Shown here: positions 1 through 7,402 of the stretch, piece after piece
Layout of the letters: each line of letters starts with the position of its first letter
How positions within the stretch are numbered: position 1 is the first letter of the stretch
Assembly: GCF_003477885.1 (NCBI RefSeq)
Contig: NZ_QUEE01000002.1
Location: 124,001-188,000, forward strand
DNA length: 64,000 nucleotides
Reading direction: 5' to 3'
Origin: Lachnotalea sp. AF33-28
Lineage (GTDB): Bacteria; Bacillota; Clostridia; Lachnospirales; Lachnospiraceae
Notes under the pieces: generated by a model
What the model was told of the DNA's origin: nothing
What the model saw: the letters and a program-made list of their open reading frames with translations, nothing else
The model's database searches: none
Made by a program: the position numbers and the translations under genes

Positions 1-90
1 CGTATTCGGTTGGTTACGGTAACAGTATAATATGATTCACTTCTGTGGTCAATGAGATCATCCGCCGTGTCGCACTGAATTAATATATGC

Positions 91-119
91 TTGCTTTATA
101 AACGAAACTGTGCTATATT
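91..119 (+). promoter_or_regulatory. Promoter of MATE gene
   Basis: TTGCTT (91-96) and TATATT (114-119) are separated by 17 bp, a reasonable sigma-A promoter. It would start transcription just before the structured leader that precedes the MATE efflux gene. This rests on match to consensus only. Confidence 0.5.
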
Positions 120-142
120 ATGTGGGAAATTTTAAATGACGG

Positions 143-204
143 ATACTTCTTTGCCACCGGGTAACGAAGTTAAGCGCCGGACTTTCTGTCGTCAGGTCCC
201 GGAG
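143..204 (+). promoter_or_regulatory. Probable guanidine-IV (mepA motif) riboswitch
   Basis: The leader of the MATE gene folds into two adjacent stems. P1 is ACTTC (145-149) with GAAGT (166-170), closing a loop that contains GCCACCGGGTAAC. P2 is CCGGAC (177-182) with GTCCCGG (196-202). This arrangement and the P1 loop sequence agree with my recollection of the mepA motif, the guanidine-IV riboswitch, which is known to sit upstream of MepA-type MATE pumps in Clostridia. Downstream, 174-190 can instead pair with 243-260, enclosing a strong hairpin (201-215 with 223-238). That longer fold would destroy P2, so it is a plausible alternative state. There is no clear U-run, so whether the switch acts on transcription or translation is unclear. 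Confidence 0.62.
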
Positions 205-286
205 CATGCTTGAAACAGGCAGTTTTCAGGCATGCTCCTGCAGACGGGAAGTGCCGGCGCTCTATTGTATAAAGGAGCGTTTAAGT

Positions 287-1621
287 TTGAAACAGAAAGC
301 ATATTTTAAGGAATTCGCCCGCTACACATCGCTGAACGTTCTGGGGATGATCGGGCTGTCCTGCTATATCCTGGCGGATACCTACTTCATCTCCAGAGGA
401 CTGGGGGCCAACGGTCTGACCGCGCTGAATCTGGCGATTCCGGTGTACAGCTTGATTCATGGCAGCGGATTGATGCTGGGAATGGGCGGCGCGACCAGAT
501 ATGCTGTTTTCAAAGGGCAGCAGGCTGACCGCGCAGCGGATAATGTGTTTACAAATACGCTGTATGCAGCGGCCGTACTGGCAGCGGCCTATGTGTTCGC
601 GGGAATCTTCCTTACGGAACGCATCACACGGCTTGTGGGAGCGGATGCTGCGGTCTTTGACATGACGAACACATATCTACGGGTGATCCTGCTTTTTGCG
701 CCTGCATTTATCATGAACAATGTGCTGATCTGCTTTGTCAGAAACGACGGAAATCCCAGACTGTCCATGCTTTCTATGCTGATTGGAAGCCTGTCAAATA
801 TTGTGCTGGACTATCTCTTTATCTTTCCGCTCGGCATGGGAATATTCGGCGCGGTGCTGGCCACCGGGTTTGCGCCTGTCATCAGTATGGCGGTTCTGTC
901 GGGGCACAGGAAAAAGAAGGCGCATTTTCATCTGGCGCCGTCGAGATTACAGCCGGCGGTGATCGGATCTGTGGTTTCCCTTGGCATTCCCTCCCTGATA
1001 TCGGAGGTCGCCTCCGGAGCCGTGATGCTTGTATTTAATATGATTATCCTGAATATCCGCGGGAATGTGGGGGTGGCGGCATATGGGGTGATCGCGAATC
1101 TGTCCCTTGTTGTGGTTTCCATGTGTACCGGCATTGCGCAGGGAATGCAGCCGCTGGTCAGCCGCGCTTACGGGCATGGAGACGGTAAACAGATGCGGCA
1201 GATGCTCCGTTATGCGTTCACCGTGATGCTGTTTGTTTCGTTTGCTATTTATATCTGTGTATTTTTCTTTGCGGATCCGCTGGCTGGCATTTTTAACAGT
1301 GAGAAGAATCAGCAGCTGCAGCAGATTGCGGTGGAGGGCCTAAGGATCTATTTCCTGGCGATTCCCTTTGTGGGGACGAATATCATTTTATCCATGTATT
1401 TTACTTCCGCAGAAAGGGCTCTGCCCGCCCAGATGATCTCTCTGCTTAGAGGGCTGATTGTGATTATTCCCGTGACGTTTCTGCTGTCCCGGCTTGCGGG
1501 GTTATGCGGGGTATGGTCTGCATTTCCGGTGACGGAGGGGATCGTATCGCTGTTAAGCTTTTTCCTTTACACTAGATTTAAGCGTTTTCCGTTGACAATG
1601 AGGACTGCATCTGGTAAATAA
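287..1621 (+). CDS. MATE family multidrug efflux transporter (MepA-like)
   Basis: Integral membrane protein of 444 residues with the repeated hydrophobic segments expected for the twelve helices of the MATE (multidrug and toxin extrusion) family, which exports cationic compounds using Na+ or H+ gradients. The N-terminal helix carries an ADTYFISRGLG segment, and the G-x-G-rich stretch LGMGGATRYAV follows, both typical of Firmicutes MepA-type members. The start chosen is TTG 287, because AAAGGAG (271-277) lies at the right distance. An upstream in-frame ATG at 206 would put the coding region inside the structured leader. The position behind a guanidine-IV-like riboswitch suggests induction by guanidine or related cations. 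Transport specificity itself is not visible in the sequence. Confidence 0.88.
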   Translation: MKQKAYFKEFARYTSLNVLGMIGLSCYILADTYFISRGLGANGLTALNLAIPVYSLIHGSGLMLGMGGATRYAVFKGQQADRAADNVFTNTLYAAAVLAAAYVFAGIFLTERITRLVGADAAVFDMTNTYLRVILLFAPAFIMNNVLICFVRNDGNPRLSMLSMLIGSLSNIVLDYLFIFPLGMGIFGAVLATGFAPVISMAVLSGHRKKKAHFHLAPSRLQPAVIGSVVSLGIPSLISEVASGAVMLVFNMIILNIRGNVGVAAYGVIANLSLVVVSMCTGIAQGMQPLVSRAYGHGDGKQMRQMLRYAFTVMLFVSFAIYICVFFFADPLAGIFNSEKNQQLQQIAVEGLRIYFLAIPFVGTNIILSMYFTSAERALPAQMISLLRGLIVIIPVTFLLSRLAGLCGVWSAFPVTEGIVSLLSFFLYTRFKRFPLTMRTASGK

Positions 1622-1652
1622 ATGGTAGGTTAAAAATAGGGAGGTATAGATT

Positions 1653-2156
1653 ATGTTCAGAGATATGCGCCGTAAAAAACAGCTTTTGTCACCGGAGGAG
1701 AGCCTCCAAATCCTGGAGAACGGGACGTCGGGCGTGCTTGCTGTCGCAGGAGATGACGGTTACCCGTATACGGTGCCGCTAAGTTATGTGTATCATGATT
1801 CCAAGATCTATTTTCATGCTGCGAAAAGCGGCCATAAAATAGATGCTGTGAGAAATTGCAGCAAAGCGTCCTTCTGTGTGATCGGTCAGGATCAGATTGT
1901 ACCGGAAAAGTATACTTCGCTTTACAGGAGCGTCGTTGCGTTTGGAAAGATACGCATATTGAAAGACGATGCGGAAAAAAGGGACGCAATTGAAAAGCTG
2001 GCTGTGAGATATAATCCGGATGCGGATGCGTCTGAAATAGACGAAGCCATAAGGAAGGACTGGGAACCCTTGTGTATGCTGGAATTTACGATCGAACACA
2101 TGACAGGCAAGGAAGGGTCGGAGCTGGCTGCGGCGCGCCGGAAAGGGGCGATATGA
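1653..2156 (+). CDS. Pyridoxamine 5'-phosphate oxidase-like flavin-binding protein (Nim-related)
   Basis: A 167-residue protein with the split beta-barrel FMN-binding fold of the pyridoxamine 5'-phosphate oxidase/NimA group. Diagnostic segments are GVLAVAGDDGYPYTVPLSY near residues 28-46 and IYFHAAKSGHKID near 52-65, where FMN phosphate and ring contacts normally lie. Many such Clostridia proteins are annotated as 5-nitroimidazole reductases, but the substrate cannot be told from sequence. It has a good ribosome-binding site (GGGAGG) and begins 31 bp after the MATE gene, so the two may be co-transcribed. The C-terminus is short and charged. The fold assignment is firm, the role is not. Confidence 0.82.
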   Translation: MFRDMRRKKQLLSPEESLQILENGTSGVLAVAGDDGYPYTVPLSYVYHDSKIYFHAAKSGHKIDAVRNCSKASFCVIGQDQIVPEKYTSLYRSVVAFGKIRILKDDAEKRDAIEKLAVRYNPDADASEIDEAIRKDWEPLCMLEFTIEHMTGKEGSELAAARRKGAI

Positions 2157-2195
2157 TTATGCCGGGATTGTATCTCAAAAAGAACTTTAGATTTA

Positions 2196-2224
2196 TTGCA
2201 TTTATCCCGATTTCGTCGTATTAT
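2196..2224 (+). promoter_or_regulatory. Promoter upstream of sulP remnant
   Basis: TTGCAT (2196-2201), 17 bp, TATTAT (2219-2224). It precedes the SulP reading frame by about 45 bp, so the broken gene still has a promoter-like sequence. Confidence 0.4.
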
Positions 2225-2268
2225 GGGAACTGTTTTGAGCGAAATATGAAATAGGGAGATTAAATGCA

Positions 2269-3551
2269 ATGAAACCGATGTTTTTCACCACACTTAAAGG
2301 CTATACCCGTGAACAGTTTCTGAAGGATACAGTATCGGGCGTCATAGTAGCGATTATCGCACTGCCGCTGTCCATTGCATTGGCTCTGGCTTCAGGGGTC
2401 GGCCCGGAACAGGGGCTTTATACGGCAATTATTGCCGGCTTTATCATCTCATTTCTGGGTGGCAGTACTGTACAAATCGCAGGCCCCACTGCGGCTTTTG
2501 CTACGATCGTGGCGGGAATTGTGGCTAAAAGCGGCATGAGCGGGCTGGCGCTTGCCACCATCATGGCGGGGATATTTCTTTGTATACCATCAGCAGCCGT
2601 CTGCCGGGGATCGCGCTGCCTCACTTTAATTTTCATATGATCCAGAGCGTGCTGCCGGATGCATTTACGATAGCTGTGCTGGCAGCGATTGAGTCGCTTC
2701 TGTCCTGTGTGGTTGCGGATGGCATGACTGGAACCCGTCACCGTTCCAATATGGAACTAATTGCACAAGGGGCGGGTAATATTGGATCGGCTTTATTTGG
2801 AGGCATACCCGCCACAGGCGCGATTGCCAGAACTGCGGCTAATATCAAAAACGGCGGGCGTACTCCCGTTGCAGGGATGGTGCATTCAGCCGTGCTTGTG
2901 CTTATACTGATTATCCTTATGCCGTATGCGGCTTTGATTCCCATGCCGACCATTGCAGCTATTTTGTTTATGGTGGCATATAATATGTGCCAATGGCGTC
3001 CGTTTGTGCGCCTGATAAAAACTGCGCCGAAGAGCGACATTGCCGTTTTGGTTGTTACGTTTATACTGACCGTGGTATTTGATCTGGTGGTGGCGATTGA
3101 GATCGGCATGGTGCTGGCCTGTCTTTTGTTCATGAAGCGCATGAGCGATGAAACCGATGTCAGAGGCTGGACATATGCGGACGGGAAAGAAGATCCGGAC
3201 CGTATGTCCCTGCGGCATGTGCCGAAACATATTCGTGTATATGAAATCAATGGGCCGCTGTTTTTCGGCGTGGCGGACCGCATTGCCGATATCTATGTGA
3301 AGGATTATACAAAGTGCCTGATTCTGCGCATGCGCAGCGTGCCAGCCATAGATACCACCGCGCTGATCGCGCTGGAAAACCTGTATGAGAAATGCAAGAA
3401 GAACGGCATCACGGTTGTATTCTCACATGTAAATGAGCAGCCCATGAATGCCATGAAAAAGGCCGGCTTTATTGAAAAAGCCGGAGCCGATAATTTCTGT
3501 GGACATATCGATGAGGCGCTTAAGAGAGCGGAGCAGTGCATTCACCCTTAA
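2269..3551 (+). pseudogene. SulP family anion permease, internal deletion plus frameshift
   Basis: Two overlapping frames together give the beginning and end of a SulP (SLC26-like) sulfate/anion transporter. Frame one (from 2269) encodes the N-terminal transmembrane part, including LPLSIALALASG and IAGPTAAFATI, and reads sensibly to about 2578. Frame two is meaningful from about 2580 and encodes the LPDAFTIAVLAAIESLLSC membrane segment, later helices and a complete C-terminal STAS domain ending at 3551. Full-length relatives are about 540-560 residues. The two parts add up to roughly 425, so some 110-130 residues of mid-membrane helices are missing at the joint, and the joint shifts the frame. 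A TTG at 2580 could in theory start a C-terminal fragment. Transport function is almost certainly lost. Confidence 0.8.
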
Positions 3552-3553
3552 AA

Positions 3554-4192
3554 TTACAGGCGGTCAGCGTTTGGATCCGGCTGCTTTACTTGATAGCGTA
3601 AAATTGTTTTAAGCCTGCTTTGGTCTGTCCGCCCCGCGTTATTTAGATATATTTCCCGGTGGCAGTCCCGGACGCGTTCCAGACCGCTGGCCTTCACAAA
3701 CTCATCCATGATTTTAAAAGAGGCAGGTTCACTGTCATAAGAACCTATATGCAGGATTTCCACGCATGTACCGTCCTGCATCACGTCAAAACGGATTTCT
3801 TCATATAACGGATTTGGTTTTTTGACCTGTAAAGAATTCAGAGCGGCACATAACCGATCCTTTGTGATGAAATCCGGCTGGCGTATCATAACGGTGTATT
3901 CCAGTTTTTCTTTTATGAGTTCTGTGCCTTCACTCTGCATCCAGATTCCTTCTAAGGGATAGACAGAATAATCTGATATATCCCCTGCGCAGGCGTTGGC
4001 TGCGGATTTATAGTTCATTTTGACCGCGTAAGCCAGTGAGTATAATGCAGAAACCCTGTCTGAAAAATCCGCATTGTTCGGATTTCCCTTCCCGCTAATC
4101 ATTATAAACTGCTGCTGCGGCACATTTACCAGAATAGGGGATTTTCCGACACCGTACAAGCTTTTCTCCTGTTTCTTCCATTCGTATTTCAT
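3554..4192 (-). CDS. GyrI-like small-molecule-binding domain protein
   Basis: A stand-alone GyrI-like protein of 212 residues (COG4832-type), a fold that binds small hydrophobic or cationic molecules. The N-terminal segment KYEWKKQEKSLYG and the PQQQFIMISGKGNPN strand are characteristic of the family members found beside WYL regulators in Firmicutes. The start is placed at 4192 because GGAGG precedes it at the right spacing. A longer frame to 4216 would include the ribosome-binding site. It follows the WYL regulator gene on the same strand, and a 12-bp perfect inverted repeat overlaps its likely promoter. It may serve as a sequestering or hydrolytic partner for whatever ligand the regulator senses; this is inference. 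Confidence 0.78.
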   Translation of the reverse strand: MKYEWKKQEKSLYGVGKSPILVNVPQQQFIMISGKGNPNNADFSDRVSALYSLAYAVKMNYKSAANACAGDISDYSVYPLEGIWMQSEGTELIKEKLEYTVMIRQPDFITKDRLCAALNSLQVKKPNPLYEEIRFDVMQDGTCVEILHIGSYDSEPASFKIMDEFVKASGLERVRDCHREIYLNNAGRTDQSRLKTILRYQVKQPDPNADRL

Positions 4193-4254
4193 AAGGGATA
4201 CCTCCGTATAATGCACTCATTCCTGTTATTTTGGTAACTGCTTATAATTATATA

Positions 4255-4289
4255 ATATATAACCTGCCAACATAAGTCAGGTTATATAT
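4255..4289 (-). promoter_or_regulatory. Inverted-repeat operator and promoter of the GyrI-like gene
   Basis: ATATATAACCTG (4255-4266) is repeated perfectly in inverted orientation as CAGGTTATATAT (4278-4289), with an 11-nt spacer. On the minus strand the spacer provides TTGGCA as a possible -35, with AT-rich -10 sequences beyond. The site overlaps the end of the WYL regulator gene. A related half-conserved site lies at about 6406-6432 upstream of a second GyrI-like gene, so it is probably the binding site of the WYL regulator. A terminator role is less likely because the repeat is AT-rich. Confidence 0.55.
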
Positions 4290-5176
4290 TTAGACTGGAT
4301 ATCCCGCAGTTTTTTCATCATCCGTTCACGCACGCTTGCCGGAGCTATGACCTCCACGCAGTCCGCAAAGGATAACAGGTAGCTGAACAGCATGTCGCTG
4401 TCAGGCAGTTCTGTCTGCACATACAGGTTTCCATGGCCGTCAGCTTCAGCCTCATCCGTGAATTCGTCGTATACGCGAAAGGCTATGCGCTCATCAAATT
4501 TGAGCTTCACTTTTACTGTTTTTTCAGGCCGGATTTGTTTCTCAATCGCAGGTAATGAAAATTCATGTGAAAAGGTCTCGGATAGTATCTCCAGATCTCT
4601 GATGCGGGTAAGCTTAAAAAAGCGGAAATTATTTTGTTCCGGACAATACCCGTACAGATACCAGTCCCTGCTTTTAAAAATCAGCTTAACGGGCTCAGCC
4701 TTTCGCGCCGAATATTGGCCGCTTCCGCTAAAATACCGAAAGGACAGGACATTTTTATGAAGAATCGCATGTTTTACAGAATTGAACACGTCCTGTCCCG
4801 GTTTATTCTGAGTCCAGCCTGAAAAATCGACTTCAATCCAGTTTGTGGCTTTTATCCGGAATAGGGCGCTAAGCTTTGTCAACAGCTCATCTGAATCCTT
4901 GCCCTCTGCCGCAATGATTCCCTGCAAAGCCATTAATATATGATCCCGTTCGGCCTCTGAAAACAGGGATTTTTCCAATACATAATGATCCAGTATGGAA
5001 ATACCGCCGCCTTTACCCTGCACGGCATAGACAGGAATCCCTGCGCTGCTTAGCGCATCGATGTCCCGATAAATGGTTCTTACGGATACCTCGAACTGCT
5101 CGGCGAGTTCAGGAGCCGTGGATTTTCCGTGTTCCAAAAGATAGTATAAAAGTTTAAACAGTCTGCTTTCCTGCAT
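4277..5176 (-). CDS. WYL-domain transcriptional regulator (YafY/HTH_11 family)
   Basis: A 299-residue DNA-binding regulator. Residues 5-58 form a winged helix-turn-helix of the HTH_11 type (LAEQFEVSVRTIYRDIDAL). A WYL domain follows at about 140-220 (FRYFSGSGQYSARKAEP, LIFKSRDWYLYGYC) and a WCX extension occupies the C-terminus. WYL regulators sense nucleotides or small ligands and usually act on neighbouring genes. The gene lies upstream of and co-directional with the GyrI-like gene at 3554-4192, a pairing common in Firmicutes. Its probable operator AACCTG-N-CAGGTT lies between the two genes. No sign of damage. Confidence 0.87.
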   Translation of the reverse strand: MQESRLFKLLYYLLEHGKSTAPELAEQFEVSVRTIYRDIDALSSAGIPVYAVQGKGGGISILDHYVLEKSLFSEAERDHILMALQGIIAAEGKDSDELLTKLSALFRIKATNWIEVDFSGWTQNKPGQDVFNSVKHAILHKNVLSFRYFSGSGQYSARKAEPVKLIFKSRDWYLYGYCPEQNNFRFFKLTRIRDLEILSETFSHEFSLPAIEKQIRPEKTVKVKLKFDERIAFRVYDEFTDEAEADGHGNLYVQTELPDSDMLFSYLLSFADCVEVIAPASVRERMMKKLRDIQSKYIT

Positions 5177-5185
5177 TTCCTGACC

Positions 5186-5681
5186 TCATATCATAGCATG
5201 ATCGAAGGTGAACCCCACATGCCCCTCTTCTAAAGAGCCGAAAGTTCTGTATGCACCCCCTGTATAGTCCTCAATTACAGAGTTCCAGAACAGTTGGGCG
5301 GGCGTATTATTTGTCCATTGGGTGACCTCCCAGCCGCCTTTGTGCATGTCAAAAATGGTAATGGCGGCGGCTTTTCCTACGCCCTTTCTGCGATATTTCT
5401 TCATGACGAAGAATTTCTGCTATGCTGTGCGGGTTTGCCATCCTGTGATACTCACAGCAGCTCCGCACTAAAACAAATCCCGCTAACCTGCCGTCCACTC
5501 TGATAAAATAGGGAAATCTGGTGTCCTCAGTCCAATAATGGTCAAGATACGGATATCCGTAATAACCGTGCTCATTTATATCATCATTGGAATATACTGA
5601 AAAATCGTAATTATATAGCTCCATCATCTGAATGAGAACGGACTTCTGTTCTAATAAAATTGATTCGATTTTGACTTCCAT
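5186..5681 (-). pseudogene. GNAT family N-acetyltransferase, frameshifted
   Basis: Two frames on the minus strand make one acetyltransferase. The N-terminal part runs from 5681 to about 5414 (GFVLVRSCCEYHRMANPHSIAE), and the C-terminal part continues in another frame to 5186 with the acetyl-CoA-binding loop YRRKGVGKAAA. An unbroken reading would give AEFFVMKKYRRKGVG; one extra T (A on the coding strand) in the run at 5414-5416 breaks it. The restored protein is about 165 residues, normal for the family. Either the gene is inactivated or the homopolymer is a sequencing error. Acetyl acceptor unknown. Confidence 0.8.
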
Positions 5682-5833
5682 TTACGGTATATCCTCCTTG
5701 TCTGCCACAGGCGTAAATTATCGCGGTATAATATCTGCCGATAGTATACCATGTCAGCAAGCTGACAAGGCCCTTCCAGGGGATGCGCAGTGTGCCGTCC
5801 ATAGGCATCACCGCGCTGATTGCGTAAGGTATT

Positions 5834-5887
5834 TGAGCCCACTTCTGACTGTCCGCACAGTCGATTGTTTTAGAAGAAGCGGGCTCA
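5834..5887 (-). terminator. Hairpin at end of minus-strand effector-binding gene
   Basis: TGAGCCCACTTCT (5834-5846) pairs with AGAAGCGGGCTCA (5875-5887) with one G-U pair and a 28-nt loop. It overlaps the stop codon of the gene at 5885-6373. There is no strong U-run, so termination is plausible but not certain. Confidence 0.35.
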
Positions 5888-6373
5888 TCTAGTGCGGAAT
5901 TTTAAGGGCAGGAAGATTTGCTGCTGGGCAATCCCAAGTGCTTTATCAATAACGCCATCGGCATTTGGCATATTACACATTCCGCTTTTGGGAAAGTCTC
6001 CATATTCAAAAATTTCACTGTGTTTTATCCATTCCATCATACAGCTTACGGTTTCTTCGAGGTCATCTCTGTCGTTTTCATCCGCTGTTGCGACTAAAAA
6101 CATGCCTCCCGGAAATTTGATGATCTCATATGGATAAGTGTCATGTTCGGTAATGTTATCTTTTATAGCACGTATCAGTATATTTTTATCTCCTTCATGC
6201 CATAAGAAGCCCGCTTCGTCATAGATCTGTTTTTGAATCAGATGAACATTTCTGACATCGATCCACTCGCTGAATCCACCTGCTCCAAAAATTTCTTCAA
6301 ATGTTTTTAACCCAGATGAAACAGCGCGAAATTCGGGAATCTCGATGATTCTCATATTCTGTAATTTGGTCAT
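5885..6373 (-). CDS. GyrI-like/effector-binding domain protein, stand-alone
   Basis: A 162-residue protein resembling the effector-binding (GyrI-like) half of AraC or MerR activators without a DNA-binding part. It begins MRIIEIPEFRAVSSG, the usual first strand, and has IIKFPGGMFLVATAD in the middle and FEYGDF near the end. ATG 6373 has GGAGG eight bases upstream. The promoter region carries a sequence matching the probable operator of the WYL regulator at 4277-5176, so the two GyrI-like genes may form one regulon. The ligand is unknown. Family assignment rests on motif order, not on a strict signature. Confidence 0.6.
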   Translation of the reverse strand: MTKLQNMRIIEIPEFRAVSSGLKTFEEIFGAGGFSEWIDVRNVHLIQKQIYDEAGFLWHEGDKNILIRAIKDNITEHDTYPYEIIKFPGGMFLVATADENDRDDLEETVSCMMEWIKHSEIFEYGDFPKSGMCNMPNADGVIDKALGIAQQQIFLPLKFRTR

Positions 6374-6404
6374 CTTTTTCCTCCGTCGTATAGATAATAT
6401 CGCT

Positions 6405-6433
6405 CATGTCAACCTTAGTCAGGCTGTATATTA
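6405..6433 (-). promoter_or_regulatory. Second copy of the WYL-type operator
   Basis: Read on the minus strand, this stretch gives TATACAGCCTGACTAAGGTTGACA. It matches the 4255-4289 site in TATA, CCTGACT, A, GTTG and CA at the same spacing, though the second arm is degenerate. It lies about 35 bp upstream of the start of the gene at 5885-6373 and includes a TTGACA -35-like hexamer. Confidence 0.45.
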
Positions 6434-6529
6434 GTTACGGCAAATCCTCATTGTCTGTCGAGATTATATCATATTCCCCACATATTGTCTGCCTTGTTTT
6501 GCTGGCATTGTGCCTTCCGTTCCAAAAAG

Positions 6530-6590
6530 TTGTTACTGTCTGTTCACGCTGCCGATAAAGCAGCTGATGACAGCCGTGAATAGTAACAAA
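6530..6590. repeat. Palindromic repeat, GTTRCT family, full-length copy
   Basis: The left arm GTTGTTACTGTCTGTTCACG and the right arm CAGCCGTGAATAGTAACA form an imperfect inverted repeat around CCGATAAAGCAGC. Related half-copies lie near 22362-22400, 38571-38612 and 47131-47178. The size and structure suggest a REP or MITE-like element. Confidence 0.5.
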
Positions 6591-6616
6591 AAGTTCCCAA
6601 AAAGCACATGAAATCC

Positions 6617-6645
6617 TTGACATTAGACCTGGTTTAAGGTATATA
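6617..6645 (+). promoter_or_regulatory. Promoter of membrane MerR gene
   Basis: TTGACA (6617-6622), 17 bp, TATATA (6640-6645), close to sigma-A consensus, 30 bp before the start codon. The spacer contains CCTGGTTTAAGG, but it is not the 19-bp distorted spacer seen at MerR-activated promoters, so this is probably a constitutive or repressed promoter. Confidence 0.6.
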
Positions 6646-6674
6646 TTCGGGAAAACAACAGGAGGGTGATGAAT

Positions 6675-7331
6675 ATGCGAATCAGTGAAGCGGCGAAAAA
6701 AACAGGACTTTCCGCAAGCAATATCCGTTTTTACGAAAAAAAGAAGTTGCTGGTTGCCGGCAGAGAACAGCAGAATGAATACAGAGACTATACGGATCAG
6801 GACATCGAATGCCTGAAGCGGATTGTGGTATTGAGAAAAGCCGGACTTTCTATAGAAGAGATCCGTGATATCTTTGACGAAAAGGCGGATGTAAAAACAG
6901 TGCTTGGGGAACAGCAGCAAAAACTGCAGAGCCAGCTGCAGGATCTGCAGGGATCTCTGGAGCTGTGCGCATCCCTGGAGCGAGAGGGAGATCTGCTGCA
7001 TATGGATGCGGACCGGTATCTGGATTATGTGACGGAGCAGGAAAAGAAAGGCACGCGTTTTGCAGAGTTTAAGGATTCGATCAGTGAATTTGCGGAATTT
7101 ATTGACAATGCCACGCTCTTTCATACGCTGGACCCGATATTGGGGAAGTACTTCTATCTGGGAAAATATCTGTGGCTGGCGGTTCTGATCGTGTTTGCAA
7201 TGGTGCTGATATTTGAGGTTGCTACCCGCAGATCCGGTATAGCGGTTGCGCTGCTAATCGGACTTTGGTTTCTGGCGATGTTTTGCGATTATATGCGGTG
7301 GCGCCGGAGAAAACACGACTCATTTGATTGA
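6675..7331 (+). CDS. MerR family regulator with C-terminal membrane anchor
   Basis: A 218-residue protein. Residues 1-70 form a MerR winged-helix DNA-binding domain (ISEAAKKTGLSASNIRFYEKK, NEYRDYTDQDIECLKRI). A glutamine-rich coiled coil follows at about 78-110 (QQQKLQSQLQDLQGS). Two hydrophobic helices lie near the C-terminus (LWLAVLIVFAMVLIF and AVALLIGLWFLAMFC), so this regulator should be held at the membrane. The start is ATG 6675, eight bases after GGAGGG; GTG 6666 and ATG 6669 are too close to that site. The effector is unknown. Membrane-tethered MerR proteins are uncommon but recur in Lachnospiraceae. The methyltransferase gene follows after 71 bp. Confidence 0.85.
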   Translation: MRISEAAKKTGLSASNIRFYEKKKLLVAGREQQNEYRDYTDQDIECLKRIVVLRKAGLSIEEIRDIFDEKADVKTVLGEQQQKLQSQLQDLQGSLELCASLEREGDLLHMDADRYLDYVTEQEKKGTRFAEFKDSISEFAEFIDNATLFHTLDPILGKYFYLGKYLWLAVLIVFAMVLIFEVATRRSGIAVALLIGLWFLAMFCDYMRWRRRKHDSFD

Positions 7332-7402
7332 AAAAAATGTTGAGGTAGATGCTCCGTGTAAAATGCGATACAATAAGAGACGGATAATAATGGGAGCATG
7401 AG

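Noticed and set aside
928..1177. Minus-strand open frames inside the MATE gene and many similar frames opposite other genes
   Set aside because: They lack ribosome-binding sites and family features and mirror well-supported coding regions on the other strand.
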